Source: Croceibacterium_B sp035470785 (GTDB taxonomy: Bacteria; Pseudomonadota; Alphaproteobacteria; Sphingomonadales; Sphingomonadaceae). Taken from it: a stretch of DNA of 62,202 nt. The notes beneath the pieces are model-generated. The model made no database searches and was not told where the DNA came from. It was given only the letters and a program-made list of their open reading frames with translations. How positions within the stretch are numbered: the stretch's first letter is position 1; the number at the start of each line of letters is the position of its first letter. Shown in pieces: positions 8,599 to 17,255 of the stretch. The position numbers were made by a program, and so were the translations under genes. The stretch lies in assembly GCA_035470785.1 (NCBI GenBank), contig DATIQN010000017.1:1-62202 (forward strand). The letters are read 5' to 3'.

Positions 8599-9273
8599 AT
8601 GAATCGGGTGACGATCCTGACAACCGACGGAAATGCCGAGGGGTTTGAGCACTTTGAGCACAACGGCACTACATTCGAATTCAACACGCTGGGTGCAGCA
8701 GGCCCATCGATCCTGATCGATGGAACCGCACAGATATTCGTCAACTGGGTCATGGAAGACTTGTCGGGACTTGAAATGTGTCGCCGCCTGCGCGCCGATG
8801 CCCGAACGTGCGAAGCCCACGTCACGATGGTGCTCGAGCGCGACGATCCCGACGATCGTCGCCGAGCGCTGAAGGCGGGCGCTGACGACTACATGATCGG
8901 GCCGGTCGGCAGGCAGGCCATTCTCGACCGCATCCTGGCAGTGTACCCGTTTGCCATCCGGCGCGCCGCCAATCAGATTATCGAGAGCGGTCACTTGCGA
9001 ATCGACCTAGCGGCCGAACAGGCCCGCTGGCGCTCGGCCCGGATCATGCTGCGGCCCAACGAGTTTCGTCTGTTGCGCTTCCTCGCGGAGAACCCCGACC
9101 GCGTGCACTCGCGCCGCGAACTGATCGGCGCGATCGGCAAATCTGGCGATCCCGAATACTTGCGAACGGTCGACGTGTGGATCAAGCGCCTGCGCTTCGC
9201 CTTGCGACAGGTCGGGGCTGGCCATTTACTTCGCACCGTTCATAACAAGGGCTACGTGTTCGACGCCTCATGA
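8599..9273 (+). CDS. PhoB-like winged-helix regulator with a degenerate receiver
   Basis: A 224-residue OmpR/PhoB-type protein. The C-terminal DNA-binding domain is intact and PhoB-like (LRPNEFRLLRFLAENPDRVHSRREL, then RTVDVWIKRLRFAL and HNKGYVF). The N-terminal receiver-like domain keeps the fold (ADDYM, SGLEMCRRLR) but lacks the phosphotransfer residues. The phospho-acceptor Asp position is Asn49 in FVNWVMEDLSG, the acidic pair after strand 1 is largely lost (ILTTDG), the Thr/Ser position is Leu79, and the Lys before Pro is Gly101. It therefore probably works without phosphorylation. The start at 8599 has GAAGAGGGA upstream. It is tail-to-tail with phoU, 7 bases apart, in the place where phoB is often found. 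Confidence 0.85.
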   Translation: MNRVTILTTDGNAEGFEHFEHNGTTFEFNTLGAAGPSILIDGTAQIFVNWVMEDLSGLEMCRRLRADARTCEAHVTMVLERDDPDDRRRALKAGADDYMIGPVGRQAILDRILAVYPFAIRRAANQIIESGHLRIDLAAEQARWRSARIMLRPNEFRLLRFLAENPDRVHSRRELIGAIGKSGDPEYLRTVDVWIKRLRFALRQVGAGHLLRTVHNKGYVFDAS

Positions 9274-9280
9274 GCGCAGG

Positions 9281-10000
9281 CTAGTCGGCCCCGTCGAGCG
9301 CCTTGGCCTGGATCGCATCCAGGTCTTCTCCCCGGTGCCGATCGGGAATGTGCTGCCCGGTGTCGGCAAAATAGACCATCTCGGCCACGTTGGTCGCATG
9401 ATCGCCGATACGCTCGAGATGCTTGGCGATGAACAACAGGTGCGCCGCCGCGGTGATGGTATGCGCGTCTTCCATCATGACCGTCAGCAGCGCCCGGAAG
9501 ATGCTGTTGTAGAAGTTGTCGACCACCTGATCGCGACCGAGGACCATGGCTGCCTTGGCCGCGTCGCGCGCGGAGAAGGCGTCGAGCGCATCGCTCACCA
9601 TCTCGCCGGATACGCGGGCCATTTCCGGCAACAGCGAGATCGTCTCGATCCTGGAATTCTCGATATTTGGCACGCGCTTGGCGATATTCTTGGCGTAGTC
9701 GCCGATCCGCTCGATCACGCCCGAAATCTTGAGCGCGGCGACAACCTCGCGCAGGTCGTTCGCGAGCGGCGCGCGCAAGGCCATGATTCTGATAGCGCGC
9801 CGTTCCACGTCGCTCTCGATCTCGTCGATGCGCAGGTCGCGTTCGACGACCGCCGCGGCCAGTTCGAGGTTACGCGTTGTCAGCGCTTCCATCGAATCCC
9901 GGATCGCCATTTCGGCGAGCCCGCCCATCTCGCTGATCGAAATGCGCAGCTCTTCGAGTTCCTCATCGAACGCCTTGAGGGTGTGCCCGCTGGTGGACAT
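9281..10000 (-). CDS. phoU: Phosphate uptake regulator PhoU
   Basis: PhoU couples the state of the PstSCAB transporter to the PhoR kinase and represses the Pho response in high phosphate. The 239-residue protein has two PhoU three-helix repeats. The metal-binding motifs are visible as the E-x3-D pattern around VIERIGDYAKNIAKR and HLERIGDHATNVAEM. The ATG at 10000 encodes the expected MSTSGHTLKAFDEEL start. It is the last gene of pstSCAB-phoU, 11 bases after pstB. Confidence 0.96.
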   Translation of the reverse strand: MSTSGHTLKAFDEELEELRISISEMGGLAEMAIRDSMEALTTRNLELAAAVVERDLRIDEIESDVERRAIRIMALRAPLANDLREVVAALKISGVIERIGDYAKNIAKRVPNIENSRIETISLLPEMARVSGEMVSDALDAFSARDAAKAAMVLGRDQVVDNFYNSIFRALLTVMMEDAHTITAAAHLLFIAKHLERIGDHATNVAEMVYFADTGQHIPDRHRGEDLDAIQAKALDGAD

Positions 10001-10011
10001 GCGCTTTCTCC

Positions 10012-10839
10012 TCAGCCGTACCGGCCGGTGATGTAGTCTTTGGTCCTGGTCTCGCTCGGGTTGGTGAAGATCTGCGAGGTCTGGCCGAACTCGATCAGCT
10101 CCCCGAGGTGGAAGAAGGCCGTCTGCTCCGAGACGCGTCCGGCTTGCTGCATGTTGTGCGTCACGATCACGATGGTGAAGCTCTGCGACAGTTCGTGGAC
10201 CAGCTCTTCGATCTTCGCGGTCGCGATCGGATCGAGCGCCGAGGTCGGCTCGTCGAGCAGGATGATCTCCGGGCGAATGGCGATCGTGCGGGCGATGCAC
10301 AACCGCTGTTGCTGACCGCCCGAGAGCGACAGGGCGCTGGCGCCGAGCCGGTCCTTCACTTCGTCCCACAACGCTGCCTGGCGCAGCGCGCTTTCGATGC
10401 GATCGTTGGTTTCGGCGCGGCTCAGCCTTTCAAAGAAGTTCAGCGCGAATCCGACGTTGTTGCGTATTGAGGTCGCGAACGGCGTCGGCTTCTGGAAGAC
10501 CATGCCGACGCGCCGGCGCAGGCGGCTGAGCCCATAGGATTTGTCGAGAATGTTTTCGCCGTCGATCAGGATCTCGCCTGTTGCGAGTTGCTCCGGATAG
10601 AGTTCGTAAATGCGGTTGAGCGCGCGTAGCAAGGTCGACTTGCCGCAGCCGGACGGACCGATGATCGCCGTCACCTGCCGCTCGGCGATCGGCAAGTTTA
10701 CCGCCTTCAGCGCGTGGACCTTGCCGTAATAGAAATCGAGATTGCGAATCGCGATCTTCGCCTCGCCCAAGGAGGCCGCTTCGGGCGCCGTTGAATAGCG
10801 CGGCTCGATCTTGAGCGTGGGGGCTGTGAATTCGTTCAT
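10012..10839 (-). CDS. pstB: Phosphate ABC transporter ATP-binding protein
   Basis: This ATPase drives high-affinity phosphate import with PstA and PstC. The 275-residue protein carries Walker A GPSGCGKST at 61-69, the Q-loop VFQKPTPF, the signature LSGGQQQR, Walker B IILLDEPTSALDP and the switch His in VTHNMQQA. It ends in the PstB-type TKDYITGRYG. The ATG overlaps the pstA stop. Confidence 0.98.
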   Translation of the reverse strand: MNEFTAPTLKIEPRYSTAPEAASLGEAKIAIRNLDFYYGKVHALKAVNLPIAERQVTAIIGPSGCGKSTLLRALNRIYELYPEQLATGEILIDGENILDKSYGLSRLRRRVGMVFQKPTPFATSIRNNVGFALNFFERLSRAETNDRIESALRQAALWDEVKDRLGASALSLSGGQQQRLCIARTIAIRPEIILLDEPTSALDPIATAKIEELVHELSQSFTIVIVTHNMQQAGRVSEQTAFFHLGELIEFGQTSQIFTNPSETRTKDYITGRYG

Positions 10840-11678
10840 CGCTTGAGGACCCTGTTGGCCAGAAGCCGGACGCCGATGTTCAGCGCCAGCACGAGTACCG
10901 TGAGGATGAGCGCCCCTGCCCAGGCAAGCTCGTTCCAGTTGTCATAAGCGCTCATGGCGTACTGGAAGAGGATCACCGGCACGTTCGCCATCGGCTGCGA
11001 GAGATCGGTGCTCCAAAACTGGTTATTGAGCGAGGTGAAGAGCAGCGGGGCCGTTTCGCCGCTGATGCGCGCCACCGCGAGCAGCGTGCCGGTAACGAGA
11101 CCGGTCAACGCCGACTTGAAGATTATCTGCAAGGTCAGCTTCCAGCGCGGCAGACCGAGCGCGAAGGCGGCTTCGCGCATCTGGTTGGGCACCAGTCGAA
11201 GCGATTCCTCGCTCGTTCGCACCACAATCGGCAGCAATATGATCGCCAGTGCGAGCGCGCCGGCCCAGCCAGAGAAGTGCCCGGCCGGACGCACCGCCAA
11301 CTCGTACACGAACAGGCCGATGACGATCGAAGGTGCGCTGAGCAGGATATCGTTGATGAAGCGCACAGTGGCGGCAAGCTTGGAATGGCGGCCATGCTCG
11401 GCCAGGTAAGTCCCGGCGGCGAGGCCGATCGGGGTGCCGATCACGACCGCAATGAGGATCATCACGGCGCTGCCGTAGAACGCGTTGAGCAAGCCTCCTT
11501 CGGTGCCAGGCGGCGGTGTCATCTTGGTGAACAAGTCGGGCGTAATCGCCTTGGCGCCCCGCACGAAGGTCGTGAACAGAATCCACACCAGCCAGACCAG
11601 CCCGAAGAAGGTCGCGGCGGTGGCCAGCACGAAGGCCACGATGTCGACGATGCGGCGGCGCAGGACGACGGCGTTCAT
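10836..11678 (-). CDS. pstA: Phosphate ABC transporter permease PstA
   Basis: An inner-membrane permease of 280 residues with six predicted helices. The EAA-type loop that docks onto PstB is visible as MREAAFALGLPRWKLTLQII, and GETAPLLFT marks the PstA family. The ATG at 11678 overlaps the last base of the pstC stop (TGATG), and its stop overlaps the pstB ATG. An in-frame extension upstream runs inside pstC and is not used. Confidence 0.95.
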   Translation of the reverse strand: MNAVVLRRRIVDIVAFVLATAATFFGLVWLVWILFTTFVRGAKAITPDLFTKMTPPPGTEGGLLNAFYGSAVMILIAVVIGTPIGLAAGTYLAEHGRHSKLAATVRFINDILLSAPSIVIGLFVYELAVRPAGHFSGWAGALALAIILLPIVVRTSEESLRLVPNQMREAAFALGLPRWKLTLQIIFKSALTGLVTGTLLAVARISGETAPLLFTSLNNQFWSTDLSQPMANVPVILFQYAMSAYDNWNELAWAGALILTVLVLALNIGVRLLANRVLKR

Positions 11679-12700
11679 CAGTTGGTCTTCCCCGAGATTC
11701 GCTCGATCCGCATGAGCATGAGCTTGGCGATGGTCAGGATGATGAAGGTGACGACGAACAGCAGCAGCGCGAGCGCGATCAGCGACGAGCGGTAGAGATC
11801 GGTATCGGCCTCGGTGAACTCGTTGGCGATCGCCGCGGCGATCGAGTTGCCCGGCATCAGCAGCGATGAGTTGAGATCGTGCGCGTTGCCGATCACGAAC
11901 GTAACCGCCATTGTCTCGCCGAGCGCGCGGCCCAAACCGAGGAATATTGCGCCGACGATCGCCGAGCGAGTGTAGGGCAATGTCACCCGGCTGAGCATTT
12001 CCCAGCGGGTTGCTCCGAGCGACACCGCTGCCTCGCGTATGCCAGGAGACACGGCGTTGAAGACGTCGCGCGCCACCGCCGCGATGAAGGGAATGACCAT
12101 GATCCCGAGGATGATGCCCGCGGGAAGCAGGCCGATGCCGATCGGCGGCCCGCTGAACAGCGCCGCGGTCAGCGGCCATTGCCCGAGATGATCGTTGACC
12201 CACGGTTCGACGTGCTGCGACAGGAACGGGGCGAACACGAACAGGCCCCACATGCCGTAGATGATGCTCGGAATCGCCGCGAGAAGCTCGATCGCGATGC
12301 CAACCGGTCCGCGAACCCAGCGAGGTGCAATATCGGTCAGAAACAGGGCGATCCCGATGCTCACCGGCACGGCAATGACCAGGGCAATCGCCGAACTCGC
12401 AAGCGTGCCGTATATCGGCACCAGCGCGCCGAAATGGCCGCCGACTGCGTCCCAATCGCTGCTGGTGATGAACCCGAAGCCAAAGGTCTCGAACGCCAGC
12501 CGCCCGCCCCATGCCATCGATAGCGCGATACCGGCGAGTACGATCAGAACCAGCCACGCCGCCGCCGCCGTGCCGTATTCGAATATCCGGTCGCCCCATT
12601 TCGGCTGATCGGCTGACGCGGCGACATCGCCGGGCCCCGGCTCTCTCATGGGGGCGAACGCGTAGGCCGGCGCCGTCGTTGAGGCGGCGATATCGCTCAT
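11678..12700 (-). CDS. pstC: Phosphate ABC transporter permease PstC
   Basis: The partner permease of PstA, 340 residues. A hydrophilic 35-residue N-terminus precedes the first helix (AAWLVLIVLAGIALSM). The EAA loop reads IREAAVSLGATRWEMLSRV, followed by LGRALGETMAV, a PstC hallmark. IPSIIYGMWGLFVFAPFL is also typical. The ATG overlaps the pstS stop (ATGA). Confidence 0.95.
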   Translation of the reverse strand: MSDIAASTTAPAYAFAPMREPGPGDVAASADQPKWGDRIFEYGTAAAAWLVLIVLAGIALSMAWGGRLAFETFGFGFITSSDWDAVGGHFGALVPIYGTLASSAIALVIAVPVSIGIALFLTDIAPRWVRGPVGIAIELLAAIPSIIYGMWGLFVFAPFLSQHVEPWVNDHLGQWPLTAALFSGPPIGIGLLPAGIILGIMVIPFIAAVARDVFNAVSPGIREAAVSLGATRWEMLSRVTLPYTRSAIVGAIFLGLGRALGETMAVTFVIGNAHDLNSSLLMPGNSIAAAIANEFTEADTDLYRSSLIALALLLFVVTFIILTIAKLMLMRIERISGKTN

Positions 12701-13758
12701 TTCACATTGGCGGCAATGTAGTCTTCGATCCTCTTGACCAGGTCCGCGGGTAGCGGAACGTAATCGAGCTTCTGCGCCTGCGCCTGACCATGCTCGAGCG
12801 ACCAGCGGAAGAAGTCGAGCGCCGATTTCGAAGCGTCGGCGTTCTTCGGCTGCTTGTACATCAGGATGAAGGTCGAAGCGGCGATCGGGTAGGCCTGCGG
12901 CCCTGGCGCATTGGTCATTACCAGGTCGAAGTCCTGCGCCTTGGCCCAATCGGCCGTCGCCGCGGCCGCCTGGAACGACTCAGCGCTCGGCGCGATGAAG
13001 TTCCCCGCCGCGTTCTGCAGCGAAGCCCAATTCATGTTGTTCTGCTTGACGTAGGCATACTCTACGTAGCCGATCGAATTGGGGATCTGCCGGACGTAGC
13101 CGGCCACGCCCTCGTTGCCCTTGCCACCAACGCCGCCGACCCAGTTGACCGTCGTGCCTTCGCCCGCACCGGCCTTCCAGCTCGGGCTGACCTGGCCGAG
13201 ATAATGGGTGAAGTTGTAGGTCGTGCCCGAGCCGTCGGAGCGGTGAACCGCGGTAATGGCCGCGTCGGGCAGCTTCACACCGGCGTTGATCTTCACGATG
13301 GCCGGGTCGTTCCACTTCTTGACATTGCCGGCATAGATGTCGGCAAGGAGCGGGCCGGTGAGCTTCAACTCGCCAGGCCCGACGCCGCTGATGTTCGTCA
13401 CCGGCACGATACCGCCGATCACGATCGGAAATTGCGCGAGGCCCGAGGCAGTGAGTTCCTTGGAGTCGAGAGGCTTGTCCGTGGCACCGAAGACGACTGT
13501 GGCGGCCTTGATCTGGGCGATGCCGCCGCCGGAGCCGATGGACTGGTAATTGACGTTCGCCTTGCCGCTCTGGCTGTAGCTCGCAGACCACGCCGACAAC
13601 ACAGGGTAAACGAAGGTCGAGCCGGCGCCGGTGATCTGGCCAGCGGCCGCAGCCGATCCGCCTGTGGCTCCTTGCGTCTTTTGTCCGCCGGTATTGCTGC
13701 CGCATGCAGCCAGGGCCAGCGTTGCCAGAGATAAGGCAATCGTCGTTGATAGTCTCAT
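12697..13758 (-). CDS. pstS: Phosphate-binding lipoprotein PstS (copy 1)
   Basis: The periplasmic phosphate receptor of the PstSCAB importer. The 353-residue protein has a lipoprotein signal (LAAC, Cys19), so it is probably membrane-anchored. A low-complexity Gly/Ala/Gln linker precedes the binding domain starting ITGAGSTFVYP. Phosphate-contacting segments are AGSTF, SIGSGGGI, FGATDKPL and HRSDGSGTTYNF. It is the first gene of pstSCAB-phoU and has a near-ideal Pho box 62 bases upstream. A second PstS at 15516 is clearly a paralogue. Confidence 0.96.
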   Translation of the reverse strand: MRLSTTIALSLATLALAACGSNTGGQKTQGATGGSAAAAGQITGAGSTFVYPVLSAWSASYSQSGKANVNYQSIGSGGGIAQIKAATVVFGATDKPLDSKELTASGLAQFPIVIGGIVPVTNISGVGPGELKLTGPLLADIYAGNVKKWNDPAIVKINAGVKLPDAAITAVHRSDGSGTTYNFTHYLGQVSPSWKAGAGEGTTVNWVGGVGGKGNEGVAGYVRQIPNSIGYVEYAYVKQNNMNWASLQNAAGNFIAPSAESFQAAAATADWAKAQDFDLVMTNAPGPQAYPIAASTFILMYKQPKNADASKSALDFFRWSLEHGQAQAQKLDYVPLPADLVKRIEDYIAANVK

Positions 13759-13820
13759 CGGGATCGTCCTCGATCAGGGCCGGCTGTAGCCGGCGGTCGG
13801 ATTCGCAATGGTCGAGTTGC

Positions 13821-13838
13821 ATGACAGTTTTGTGACAC
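13821..13838 (-). promoter_or_regulatory. Pho box upstream of pstS copy 1
   Basis: Read on the minus strand the site is GTGTCAC-AAAA-CTGTCAT, almost the textbook Pho box (CTGTCAT-N4-CTGTCAT). It lies 62 bases before the pstS start. This indicates PhoB-type activation of the pst operon in low phosphate. Confidence 0.85.
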
Positions 13839-13878
13839 GCACGGCGACCCGCAATATCCCGGGCTGCGGACGTTACGA

Positions 13879-13896
13879 GTTACACATAACTGTCAC
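13879..13896 (+). promoter_or_regulatory. Pho box upstream of the porin gene
   Basis: GTTACAC-ATAA-CTGTCAC has the 7-4-7 Pho box layout and lies 68 bases before the porin ATG. It shares the divergent 206-base region with the pstS box. Confidence 0.75.
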
Positions 13897-13964
13897 ACAG
13901 CGCTCCTAGACGCGTCTCGCCTGCCCCGAGGGAGGGGCGTCAACGACGAGTCAAGGAGAAGTCA

Positions 13965-15314
13965 ATGAGGGGTAAGTTTTCAACGCTTTCCAGCGTGGCG
14001 CTAGCGGCTTTGGCCATTGCCGGAGTTGCGACTCCTTCGATGGCGCAGGCAAAATCGAAGGGCGCCGGCACGGTTACGCTGACGGCCGAGCAATGGCAGT
14101 CGATCCAGCAGGAGCTGGCCGAGCTTCACCAGGACGTCAATCAGCTCAAGGCCGAGCAACAGGCGACCCAAAGCCAGGCGGTTCAGGCGCAGACGCAGGC
14201 CACCCAGGCGCAAACTCAGGCGAATCAGGCCGCGGCAGCAGCGACTCAGGCGCAGACTGCCGCCAATGACGCCAAAACCGTCGCCAAGACTGCCTCGGCC
14301 GAGGCAGTCAAGCCGTTCGCCGGGTTGAAGGACACGACCATCAGCGGCCGGATGTACTTCAATGCGAGCGAGATCACCCGCGAGGTCAACGGCAGCAAGA
14401 CCGAATCCGACGGCGGCTTCCTGATCAAACGCTTCTACCTCGGCGTCGACCACAAGTTTAACAACCTGCTTTCCGGCAACATCACGACCGATATCGACAG
14501 CGTTGGTTCAACCAACGGCTCGCTTGTCGGCAAGGGCCTCTACGTCAAGAAGGCCTATCTGCAGGCGAAGTTCTCGCCGGCTTTCGCGGTGAGGCTTGGT
14601 TCGGCTGATCTGCCCTGGGTGCCCTATGTCGAGGGGCTTTACGGTTATCGGTACGTCGAGAACGTCATGATCGACCGCACGAAGTTCGGCACTTCCGCCG
14701 ACTGGGGCGTCCATACCTTGGGCGACCTCGCCGGCGGCATCATCAGCTACGATTTCGCAGTAATCGACGGCGGCGGCTATCGCGATCCGAAGGTCACCAA
14801 CGCGGTCGACTTCGAAGGCCGCGTTTCGGCCAAGTACAAGGGCTTCAACGTGGCGGTGGGAGGGTACACCGGCAAGCTCGGCAAGGACGTCGATGGCGGC
14901 GCGCCCGTGTACCACACAGCGTCTCGCTTCGACGCGCTGGTCGCCTACAAGGACGCCCGCTTCACCCTCGGCGGCGAATACTTCGCGGCGAAAAATTGGA
15001 CACAAGTCAACGCGCTGCCTTCGGACAAGGCCGATGGTTGGTCGGTATTCGGCTCCGCCAACGTCGTCCCGAAGATCAGCGTCTTCGGTCGCTACGACTG
15101 GGTCAAGCCGCACAAGGACACGCTGCCGATGCTGAAGGACCAGTACTTCAACGCCGGCATTCAGTACGAGGCATTCAAGAACGTCGACCTCTCCCTGGTC
15201 TACAAGCACGACAAGGCCGAAAACGGCACGATCAGCACCTCGAACGGGACGATCGGCGGGTCCACAGACGGCACTTACGACGAGATCGGCGTGTGGGGTG
15301 TCTTCCAGTTCTAA
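13965..15314 (+). CDS. Phosphate-regulated outer membrane porin (OprP/OprO type)
   Basis: A 449-residue outer membrane protein. A Sec signal peptide ends near TPSMAQA. A Gln/Ala-rich coiled-coil follows (about residues 40-110, with repeated AQTQATQAQTQA units), as in trimeric porins with a periplasmic coiled coil. The rest is a beta-barrel of the phosphate-selective porin O/P family, ending in the aromatic WGVFQF needed for barrel assembly. The Pho box upstream and pstS genes on both sides support phosphate or polyphosphate uptake across the outer membrane. Selectivity is inferred from context. Confidence 0.88.
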   Translation: MRGKFSTLSSVALAALAIAGVATPSMAQAKSKGAGTVTLTAEQWQSIQQELAELHQDVNQLKAEQQATQSQAVQAQTQATQAQTQANQAAAAATQAQTAANDAKTVAKTASAEAVKPFAGLKDTTISGRMYFNASEITREVNGSKTESDGGFLIKRFYLGVDHKFNNLLSGNITTDIDSVGSTNGSLVGKGLYVKKAYLQAKFSPAFAVRLGSADLPWVPYVEGLYGYRYVENVMIDRTKFGTSADWGVHTLGDLAGGIISYDFAVIDGGGYRDPKVTNAVDFEGRVSAKYKGFNVAVGGYTGKLGKDVDGGAPVYHTASRFDALVAYKDARFTLGGEYFAAKNWTQVNALPSDKADGWSVFGSANVVPKISVFGRYDWVKPHKDTLPMLKDQYFNAGIQYEAFKNVDLSLVYKHDKAENGTISTSNGTIGGSTDGTYDEIGVWGVFQF

Positions 15315-15360
15315 GTCACGTCGAATCGGTTCTCCTCCCCAACAACCGATTCATTTTAAC

Positions 15361-15396
15361 GAGGCCCTCGCACTGGGTGCGGGGGTCTCATTTTTT
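15361..15396 (+). terminator. Rho-independent terminator after the porin gene
   Basis: A 12-bp stem (GAGGCCCTCGCA at 15361-15372, TGCGGGGGTCTC at 15378-15389, two GT pairs) with a 5-base loop is followed by A and six T. It separates the porin from pstS copy 2. Confidence 0.85.
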
Positions 15397-15431
15397 GGCT
15401 TCGCATCGGAATCGCGCCGGGAGCGCAAAGT

Positions 15432-15449
15432 TTGACACATCACTGTAAC
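15432..15449 (+). promoter_or_regulatory. Pho box upstream of pstS copy 2
   Basis: TTGACAC-ATCA-CTGTAAC fits the 7-4-7 Pho box pattern and lies 66 bases before the ATG of the second pstS. That is nearly the same spacing as at pstS copy 1 and the porin. Confidence 0.7.
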
Positions 15450-15515
15450 GCGCGGGGCCCAGATGCCCTCCAGCGACGGCAGAGCGCCGGCGCACGAATT
15501 GGAGGGCAACCCACA

Positions 15516-16529
15516 ATGTACAGGCCTAAATTTTCCATTCCGCTGGCCGTCGCAGCCGCGGTCGGCCTGATCTCGGCCGCGAATGCCGAGGTCACCGGCG
15601 CCGGCTCAACGTTCATCTATCCGGTCCTTTCGAAGTGGACCGCCGATTTCCACAAGATGGGCGGCGATCAGATCAATTATCAGTCGATCGGTTCCGGCGG
15701 CGGCATCGCCCAGATCAAGGCCGGGACGGTCGATTTCGGCGCCACCGACAAGCCGCTCGAGCCGAAAGATCTCGCGGCTGCCGGCCTGGCTCAGTTTCCG
15801 CTGGTCATTGGCGGCATCGTTCCGGTGGTCAACGTCCCGGGCCTCAAGCCGGGGCAGCTGCACCTCAGCGGACCAGTGCTCGCCGATATCTATGCCGGCA
15901 AGATCAAGCAGTGGAATAACCCTGCGATTGCCAAGCTGAACCCGGGCATCAAGATGCCCTCAAGCCAAGTGACGGTTGTTCACCGCTCGGACGGTTCGGG
16001 CACGTCGTTCAACTACACCCACTATCTCAGCCAGGTCAGCGCGAACTGGAAGGCTTCGGTCGGCGAAGGCACCACGGTGAACTGGCCGACCGGCGTCGGC
16101 GGCAAGGGCAACGAAGGGGTGGCGGGTTACGTCAAGCAGATCCCGGGCTCGATCGGCTACGTCGAATACGCTTACGTCATCCAGAACAAGATGACTTACG
16201 CGCTGGTGCAGAACAAGGCCGGCAAGTTCATCGCGCCAAACCAGAAGTCGTTCCAGGCCGCCGCGGCGACCGCCGACTGGGCTCACGCGCAGGACTTCTT
16301 CCTGGTGATGACCAACGCCCCCGGCGAGGCCGCCTATCCGATCACCGCGACGACCTTCGTGCTGATGTACAAGAAGCCGAAGAACGCCGCGTCTTCCGCC
16401 TCGGCGACAAAGTTCTTCCGCTGGGCGCTCGAAAAGGGCCAGAAGCAGGCCACGGCGCTCGATTACGTGCCGCTTCCCGCGACCCTTGTAAAGCGTATCG
16501 AAGGCTACATGAGCGCCAACATTAAGTAG
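15516..16529 (+). CDS. Phosphate-binding protein PstS (copy 2, soluble)
   Basis: A 337-residue paralogue of the upstream PstS, collinear with it over the whole binding domain (TGAGSTFIYPVLS, SIGSGGGIAQIK, DFGATDKPL, HRSDGSGTSFNYTHYL). It has a plain Sec signal (ISAANA) without a lipobox Cys, so it should be free in the periplasm, unlike copy 1. The ATG at 15516 has GGAGGG at 15501-15506. It is monocistronic, with its own Pho box and terminator. It may feed the same PstCAB or act as a phosphate scavenger linked to the porin. Confidence 0.95.
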   Translation: MYRPKFSIPLAVAAAVGLISAANAEVTGAGSTFIYPVLSKWTADFHKMGGDQINYQSIGSGGGIAQIKAGTVDFGATDKPLEPKDLAAAGLAQFPLVIGGIVPVVNVPGLKPGQLHLSGPVLADIYAGKIKQWNNPAIAKLNPGIKMPSSQVTVVHRSDGSGTSFNYTHYLSQVSANWKASVGEGTTVNWPTGVGGKGNEGVAGYVKQIPGSIGYVEYAYVIQNKMTYALVQNKAGKFIAPNQKSFQAAAATADWAHAQDFFLVMTNAPGEAAYPITATTFVLMYKKPKNAASSASATKFFRWALEKGQKQATALDYVPLPATLVKRIEGYMSANIK

Positions 16530-16544
16530 GCGCGCACGAGACGG

Positions 16545-16586
16545 GCAGTGGACTTCCGGTATTGCACCGGAAGTCCACTGCATTTT
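16545..16586 (+). terminator. Terminator after pstS copy 2
   Basis: A perfect 15-bp inverted repeat (16545-16559 and 16567-16581, 7-base loop) is followed by ATTTTC. It separates the phosphate module from the VirB cluster. Confidence 0.85.
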
Positions 16587-16649
16587 CGCCCGTCAACTGT
16601 TTCAGGTTCATCATCTCCGATACGCATTGGCCTCCGGTCGGAGGAGCCA

Positions 16650-17255
16650 ATGAGGCTGAGTCGAGTCGCAATTCTGGCGGTGATGGGCGCGGCGGCCCTG
16701 GAGCCAGTTGCCGCGCGCGCCGACGTGCTCGAGATCGGCTCTGATGGTGCCCACTGGATTGCCGGAGGCGCCCCGGCGCGGTCGCATCCAAACAGCGCCG
16801 AACTGGCCGAAGGCCCTCGTTTCCCGACCGGGTCCGAGGCCAATACCGCCACCAGCATTCAGGCCGTACCGCAGGCCTATGCCGCAACGGTTCAAGAGCT
16901 TTCTGCCCGCTACGATCTCAGCCCCGCGCTGATCGAAGCGGTCGTGTGGCAGGAAAGCCGTTGGCATGCCGCCGCGCGCTCGACGGCAGGAGCGCTCGGT
17001 CTTAGTCAACTGATGCCCGGTACGGCACAGTCGCTCGGGGTGAACCCCGACGATCCGTTGGCGAACCTCGAAGGCGGCGCGCGCTACCTTCGCTACCTCC
17101 TCGACCACTTCGATGGCGATATCGAGAAAGCGCTCGCCGCCTACAACGCGGGGCCCGGCCGGGTCGATCAAGCCGGCGGGGTGCCCCGTATTCGCGAAAC
17201 GCAAACCTATGTCGCGGCCGTAATGGGCCGCCTGTCCGACCATGCCCGGAGATGA
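16650..17255 (+). CDS. virB1: VirB1-like lytic transglycosylase
   Basis: A periplasmic peptidoglycan-cleaving enzyme that opens the wall for a type IV secretion channel. The 201-residue protein has a signal peptide (to about residue 24), a variable linker, and an SLT domain from about residue 78. The catalytic Glu102 is in VVWQESRW, followed by ARSTAGALGLSQLMPGTA and AYNAGPGRV. GAGGAG at 16641-16646 supports the ATG at 16650. Its stop overlaps the virB2 start. Confidence 0.9.
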   Translation: MRLSRVAILAVMGAAALEPVAARADVLEIGSDGAHWIAGGAPARSHPNSAELAEGPRFPTGSEANTATSIQAVPQAYAATVQELSARYDLSPALIEAVVWQESRWHAAARSTAGALGLSQLMPGTAQSLGVNPDDPLANLEGGARYLRYLLDHFDGDIEKALAAYNAGPGRVDQAGGVPRIRETQTYVAAVMGRLSDHARR

